Assembly (NCBI GenBank): GCA_003646585.1
Contig: QMLA01000022.1
Span: 1-9,226 of the forward strand
DNA length: 9,226 nucleotides
Direction: 5' to 3'
From: Deltaproteobacteria bacterium
GTDB lineage: Bacteria > Desulfobacterota > B13-G15
A program made the position numbers and the translations under genes. The notes beneath the pieces are model-generated. The model had not been told where the DNA came from and did not search any database. It was given only the letters and a program-made list of their open reading frames with translations. Shown here one piece after another: positions 6,171-9,226 of the stretch. The number at the start of each line of letters is the position of its first letter. Within the stretch, counting starts at the first letter, position 1.

Positions 6171-7124
6171 ATGAAACCCAAGGTCATAGTGGTCCTCGGA
6201 CCGACGGCCACCGGAAAGAGCGATCTGGGGCTGGAACTCGCTCGCACCTTCGGGGGGGAGATCATAAGCGCTGATTCCGTCCAGGTTTATCGGCTGATGG
6301 ACATCGGGACCGCCAAACCCCCGGAGGAGGTCCGCCGGGAGGTTCGCCATCACATGATCGACGTGGTGTGGCCCGATGAGGAATTCAGCGCGGGGGATTT
6401 CCGAAGGCTGGCCAGGAAGGCCATTGAGGAGATCCTCCTGCGGGGAAGGATACCGATCGTGGTGGGGGGGACGGGGCTGTACATTAAGGCCTTGACCGAA
6501 GGTCTGATCGAGGGGCTGAAGGCCCAAAGGGACCTGAGGGAAGAGCTCCTGAGGGAGGCCAGGGCCATAGGCAGCAGGGGCCTCTGGGAACGCTTAAGGG
6601 AAATAGACCCCCGGGGAGCAGAAGCCATTCATCCCAACGATCTCTACCGGATCATAAGGGCCCTGGAGATCCATCACCTAAGTGGCCTCCCCCCCTCCTC
6701 GGTCAGGGAAGGGCATGGCTTTGGAGATCGTCCCTATGACCTCCTGAAGGTGGGACTGATCCGCCCCAGGAAGGAACTCTATCGCCGGATTGATCAGAGG
6801 GTGGAGCAAATGATAAAAGGGGGATTGGTGGAGGAGGTGAAGGGACTCCTCAAAAGGGGTTATGGGGAGGGGCTGATCTCCATGAAGGCCATAGGTTACA
6901 AGGAGATCCTCAAATACCTCCGGGGTGAGATCTCCCTGGATGAGGCCGTGAGGCTGATGAAAAGGAATACCCGCCATCTGGCTAAAAGGCAGATAACTTG
7001 GTTCAAGAGGGATCCGGAGATCCAGTGGTTCAGGTATCCCGAGGAGAGGGAGAGGATCTTTCGCCTTGTGGCCGAATTCCTGGGAAGGGCAGGGGATGGA
7101 ACAGAAGGAGCGCAAACCCATTAA
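6171..7124 (+). CDS. miaA: tRNA dimethylallyltransferase
   Basis: This 317-residue enzyme transfers a dimethylallyl group from DMAPP to A37 of tRNAs that read codons starting with U, improving decoding. Visible motifs are the P-loop GPTATGKS at 10-17, ADSVQVYRLMDIGTAKP at 34-50 with catalytic D35, HHMIDVV at 60-66, VGGTGLYI at 98-105 with T101, and the C-terminal RNTRHLAKRQITWFKRD at 265-281. ISMKAIGYKE at 236-245 is also conserved. Length is normal. The ATG at 6171 gives the canonical N-terminus. The ribosome-binding site is only partial (AAGAAGG, three bases before the ATG). It is the first gene of the rightward operon, and its end overlaps hfq by 29 bases. The miaA-hfq pairing is widespread in proteobacteria. 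Confidence 0.97.
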   Translation: MKPKVIVVLGPTATGKSDLGLELARTFGGEIISADSVQVYRLMDIGTAKPPEEVRREVRHHMIDVVWPDEEFSAGDFRRLARKAIEEILLRGRIPIVVGGTGLYIKALTEGLIEGLKAQRDLREELLREARAIGSRGLWERLREIDPRGAEAIHPNDLYRIIRALEIHHLSGLPPSSVREGHGFGDRPYDLLKVGLIRPRKELYRRIDQRVEQMIKGGLVEEVKGLLKRGYGEGLISMKAIGYKEILKYLRGEISLDEAVRLMKRNTRHLAKRQITWFKRDPEIQWFRYPEERERIFRLVAEFLGRAGDGTEGAQTH

Positions 7125-7323
7125 GCTGCAGGAGGCCTTCCTCAACCGCATGAGGAAGGAGGGGCAGTGGGTCTCGGTAAGCCTCCTTTCGGGGGAGAGG
7201 CTCTTCGGCTATATCACCGGTTTTGACAATTACTGCATTCACCTCAGGGGTTACGGGGAGGAGGAGCACCTGATTTACAAGCATGCCGTGGCCTCCATCT
7301 CTCCCCAGGGGGAAAAGGGATGA
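7096..7323 (+). CDS. hfq: RNA chaperone Hfq, divergent
   Basis: This 75-residue protein is Hfq, a hexameric Sm-like RNA chaperone that pairs small RNAs with mRNAs. Support comes from LQEAFLN at 11-17 (with the proximal-face glutamine Q12), SGERLFGYITGFD at 32-44, the Sm2 motif YKHA at 61-64, and position directly after miaA. ATG 7096 is preferred over an in-frame TTG at 7066 because it follows GGAAGG and gives the usual short N-terminus. Compared from memory with E. coli Hfq, distal-face Y25 is replaced by S29 and I30 by E34. Rim R17 and R19 become K21 and G23, and the loop before YKHA is two residues longer and acidic (GYGEEEH). Sm fold and core proximal residues are kept, so it is probably a functional Hfq with altered RNA preference. 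It overlaps scpB by 4 bases. Confidence 0.92.
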   Translation: MEQKERKPIKLQEAFLNRMRKEGQWVSVSLLSGERLFGYITGFDNYCIHLRGYGEEEHLIYKHAVASISPQGEKG

Positions 7324-7844
7324 GGGAGTTGAAGAGGGTGATAGAGGCCCTGCTTTTCGCCCACGGTGATCCCCTCTCCCTGAGGGACCTTGAGAAGGTC
7401 CTCCCCGAATGGCCCAGGAGTGAGATCAAGAGGGCCCTGGATGAACTCCTCAAAGATTACAGGCGGTGGGGTCTTTCCTTTACGTTGCAGGAGGTGGCAG
7501 GGGGGTTTCAGTTTCGGACCCTCCCCGAGTATGCCCAGTGGATAAAGCGGCTCAGGAAGGTGACGCCCATCAAGCTCTCCCGGGCGGCCCTGGAGACCCT
7601 CGCCATTGTGGCTTACCGTCAGCCGGTGAGCAGGGGCGAGATCGAGCAGATCCGGGGGGTGGACTCGGGTTGGGTCATCGGTTCCCTTATGGAGAAGGGG
7701 CTCATTAAGCCCGTGGGGAGGAAGGAGGCCCCGGGCAGGCCACTCCTTTACGGGACCACCAAGAAGTTCCTTCAGGTCTTCGGCCTGAAGTCCCTCAAAG
7801 ACCTTCCTTCCCTGAGGGAACTGCAGTCCCTCAGGGGGAGTTAG
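7320..7844 (+). CDS. scpB: Segregation and condensation protein B
   Basis: This 174-residue protein is ScpB, the winged-helix dimer that binds the kleisin ScpA in the SMC-ScpAB condensin-like complex that organises and segregates the chromosome. Family features are the start LKRVIEALLFAHGDPLSLRD at 4-23, GGFQFRTLPEYAQWI at 61-75, and the second winged helix with LSRAALETLAIVAYRQPV at 86-103, RGEIEQIRGVDS at 105-116 and LYGTTKKFLQVFGL at 143-156. The ATG at 7320 forms an ATGA overlap with the hfq stop. No scpA is next to it here, whereas many genomes pair the two, so scpA must be elsewhere or outside the window. Its last codons form half of a strong inverted repeat before rluB. Confidence 0.95.
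   Translation: MRELKRVIEALLFAHGDPLSLRDLEKVLPEWPRSEIKRALDELLKDYRRWGLSFTLQEVAGGFQFRTLPEYAQWIKRLRKVTPIKLSRAALETLAIVAYRQPVSRGEIEQIRGVDSGWVIGSLMEKGLIKPVGRKEAPGRPLLYGTTKKFLQVFGLKSLKDLPSLRELQSLRGS
7810..7836 (+). repeat. 10-bp-arm hairpin at the scpB/rluB junction
   Basis: CCCTGAGGGA at 7810-7819 and TCCCTCAGGG at 7827-7836 are perfect reverse complements around the seven-base loop ACTGCAG. In the mRNA this is a strong stem that ends eight bases before the rluB ATG, and its last three bases are the first part of the rluB ribosome-binding site (GGGGGAG, 7834-7840). No run of U follows, so it is not a classical terminator. Both arms sit in scpB codons rich in Leu-Arg (CTG AGG, CTC AGG), which raises the chance of a fortuitous repeat. 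Confidence 0.65.
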
Positions 7845-8570
7845 ATGCCAGAGGAACGCTTGCAGAAGATCCTCAGTTCCTACGGGATCGCATCCAGGAG
7901 AAAGGCCGAGGAGCTGATCAAGGCAGGCAGGGTGATGGTGAACGGCCAGGTGGCCACCCTCGGGCAGAAGGCCGACCCCCTCAGGGATGAGATCCTGGTG
8001 GATGGAAAACCCCTTCCGCCTCCTCCAAGGAAGGTCTACTACCTGCTCTACAAACCCCGCGGGGTCATCACCTCCCTCGAGGACCCCAGGGGGAGGCCGA
8101 CGGTAAGGGAACTCCTTAAGGGGGTTCGTGAGAGGGTCTTTCCCGTGGGAAGGCTCGATTGGGATTCCGAGGGGTTGCTGCTGTTGACCAACGATGGGGA
8201 GCTTGCCTTCAGGCTCAGCCACCCCCGCTTCGGGGTTCCCAGGCGCTATCTGGTGAAGGTCAAAGGACACCTACAGGAGAAGGATCTGGAGAGGCTTAAA
8301 AGGGGCGGGATCCCCCTCGAGGACGGTCCAAGCCCGAGGATGCAGGTCAAAATCGTCCGGAAAACGAAGGCCTCCACCTGGCTTAGTGTGACCCTGAAGG
8401 AAGGGAGAAACAGGGTGATCCGCAGGACCCTTGCCGCTTTGGGCCATCCGGTGAGGAGGCTCAAGAGGGTGGGCTTTGGCCCCTTGACCTTGAAGGGGCT
8501 CAAGCCCGGCCAGTATCGCTCCCTGGATTCCGGGGAGGTGAGGGAGTTGAAGAAGTGGATCGGGAGGTAA
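7845..8570 (+). CDS. rluB: Pseudouridine synthase of the RsuA/RluB family, probably RluB
   Basis: This 241-residue enzyme isomerises a specific uridine in ribosomal RNA. An N-terminal S4 RNA-binding domain covers about 1-60 (LQKILSSYGIASRRKAEELI at 6-25, then GRVMVNG). The catalytic domain follows, with LLYKPRGVITS at 67-77, the active-site motif GRLDWDSEGLLLLTNDG at 102-118 with catalytic D105, and RRYLVKVKG at 133-141. The last family motif, EGRNRVIRR at 186-194, varies from the more usual EGRNRQVRR. Sequence alone does not settle RluB (23S rRNA) versus RsuA (16S rRNA). Position directly after scpB, as in many bacteria including Bacillus, favours RluB. The ATG abuts the scpB stop with no gap, and the ribosome-binding site GGGGGAG lies within the scpB end. 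Confidence 0.9.
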   Translation: MPEERLQKILSSYGIASRRKAEELIKAGRVMVNGQVATLGQKADPLRDEILVDGKPLPPPPRKVYYLLYKPRGVITSLEDPRGRPTVRELLKGVRERVFPVGRLDWDSEGLLLLTNDGELAFRLSHPRFGVPRRYLVKVKGHLQEKDLERLKRGGIPLEDGPSPRMQVKIVRKTKASTWLSVTLKEGRNRVIRRTLAALGHPVRRLKRVGFGPLTLKGLKPGQYRSLDSGEVRELKKWIGR

Positions 8571-9133
8571 AGCTCGAGTTCCAGAGGGATCTCTTCCACT
8601 CCCTAGGTCTCGCCATCCCCATAGGATACTGCTTCTTTCCAAAGGAAGTGGTCCTTCTGGGTGTCCTTGGGGCGATGGTCTTTTATGTGGGCAGTGACCT
8701 TTTGCGCCTCTTCCACGGAGGCTTCAGGCGCTTCTTTTATCGTCTGCTCGGAGACAAGCTTCTCAAGGACAGGGAACAAAAGAACCTCATAGGTTCCAGC
8801 TACTTCCTCATCGGTGCCTTCCTGATCCTTTTGTTCTTTCAGAGGGAGGCCGTCATCCCCGCCCTGTTTGTGGCCTGCCTTTCGGATATAGCGGCCTCTG
8901 AGGTCGGTTCCAGATGGGGGAAGCATCGCTTCCGCTCTTCACGGAGCCTCGAGGGAAGCCTCGCCTTTTTTGCCTCGGCCTCAGTCCTCATCTTCATCCT
9001 CTACCCCGGTCCCTTCCTGTGGGGGATGGCGGTGTCTTTGGTGGCCACCCTCGTTGAAGCCCTCTCGGTGGGGGTAGATGACAATCTGAGCATCCCCCTG
9101 GTGACCGCAGGGCTCCTCCATCTTGGGCTTTAG
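8555..9133 (+). CDS. Membrane protein of the dolichol/polyprenol kinase (SEC59-like) family
   Basis: This 192-residue polytopic membrane protein resembles the COG0170 dolichol kinase group, called diacylglycerol/polyprenol kinase family in bacteria. Family-like features are RDLFHSLGLAIPIGY at 11-25, the NLIGSSYFLIGAFL segment at 77-90, the acidic SDIAASEVGSRWGKH stretch at 110-124 with D111, SLEGSLAFF at 131-139, and TLVEALSVGVDDNLSIPL at 165-182. About five to six hydrophobic segments span the protein. Characterised relatives (Sec59, VTE5/FOLK) use CTP to phosphorylate isoprenoid alcohols at a membrane. The lipid substrate here is unknown; undecaprenol, diacylglycerol or another prenol are possible. 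The start is GTG 8555, eight bases after GGGAG, overlapping rluB by 16 bases. MiaA in the same operon also uses an isoprenoid, but a link is speculation. Confidence 0.8.
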   Translation: MDREVKLEFQRDLFHSLGLAIPIGYCFFPKEVVLLGVLGAMVFYVGSDLLRLFHGGFRRFFYRLLGDKLLKDREQKNLIGSSYFLIGAFLILLFFQREAVIPALFVACLSDIAASEVGSRWGKHRFRSSRSLEGSLAFFASASVLIFILYPGPFLWGMAVSLVATLVEALSVGVDDNLSIPLVTAGLLHLGL

Positions 9134-9226
9134 AAGGTGGCTGCCAGCTTGAATATGGGCAGGTACATGGAGATGACGAGCCCTCCGATGATGACCCCCA
9201 GAAAGATTATCAATATGGGTTCCAAC
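9130..9226 (-). CDS. pilC: Type IV pilus assembly inner-membrane protein PilC (GspF family), C-terminal fragment
   Basis: Only the last 31 residues are present; the gene enters from the right edge on the minus strand. The sequence LEPILIIFLGVIIGGLVISM followed by YLPIFKLAATF is the highly characteristic final transmembrane segment and tail of PilC/GspF platform proteins, which recruit the assembly ATPase at the inner membrane for type IV pili or type II secretion. The tail strongly resembles PilC, but the pilus and type II secretion versions cannot be fully separated from 31 residues. Its TAA stop at 9132-9130 overlaps the TAG stop of the oppositely directed kinase-family gene, leaving no room for a terminator between them. 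Confidence 0.88.
   Translation of the reverse strand, partial: LEPILIIFLGVIIGGLVISMYLPIFKLAATF

Noticed and set aside
7066..7095. In-frame TTG start adding ten residues to Hfq
   Set aside because: The extension MWPNSWEGQG is not Hfq-like and deepens the overlap with miaA; ATG 7096 has its own ribosome-binding site.
7321..7335. 15-base direct repeat TGAGGGAGTTGAAGA, also at 8539-8553
   Set aside because: Both copies encode Arg-Glu-Leu-Lys in frame (scpB start and rluB end) from the locally favoured codons, so a coding coincidence is the simplest explanation.
7275..8270. Long open frame on the minus strand opposite scpB and rluB (331 codons)
   Set aside because: Its translation is proline-, leucine- and histidine-rich antisense of two well-recognised genes, with no motif of its own.
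1..9226. CRISPR arrays, insertion sequences, toxin-antitoxin, phage or defence genes
   Set aside because: No regular repeats, terminal inverted repeats, transposase or defence motifs were seen; nearly every base is covered by housekeeping genes.

Overview
The window is chromosomal housekeeping sequence from a GC-rich bacterium. Twelve complete genes and two edge fragments leave almost no non-coding DNA. A short, single-domain N-acetylglutamate-synthase-like acetyltransferase next to recN and nadK, together with miaA-hfq, scpB-rluB and a PilC fragment, fits a Gram-negative, Desulfobacterota-like (deltaproteobacterial) organism. Heavy AGG/GAG use and a purine-rich coding strand hint at a thermophile. 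This assignment is inference; no marker gene such as 16S rRNA is present.

The left two thirds (1-6109) is one leftward block read from the minus strand, in transcription order: nadK, recN, an ArgA-like acetyltransferase, an unrecognised 136-residue protein, a phosphomannomutase/phosphoglucomutase, endonuclease IV (nfo), a cyclophilin-like protein, and the start of a MidA/NDUFAF7-type methyltransferase. Every junction overlaps, by 4 to 41 bases, so the block looks like one translationally coupled operon joining NADP supply, double-strand-break and abasic-site repair, arginine synthesis and sugar-phosphate metabolism.

A 61-base gap (6110-6170) is the only clear intergenic space. It must hold promoters for both directions. 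It contains a perfect 7-bp inverted repeat and a possible promoter that would make the nadK mRNA leaderless.

The right third (6171-9133) is a rightward block: miaA, a divergent hfq, scpB, an RluB/RsuA-family pseudouridine synthase, and a membrane protein of the dolichol/polyprenol kinase family. Its junctions also overlap or abut. A 10-bp-arm hairpin at the scpB/rluB junction includes part of the rluB ribosome-binding site. The last gene meets a leftward pilC fragment head-on, and the two stop codons overlap.

I see no mobile element, CRISPR array, tRNA or rRNA, and no convincing new multi-gene system. The most interesting items are the unknown 136-residue gene, the altered RNA-binding surfaces of Hfq, the scpB/rluB hairpin, and the membrane kinase.
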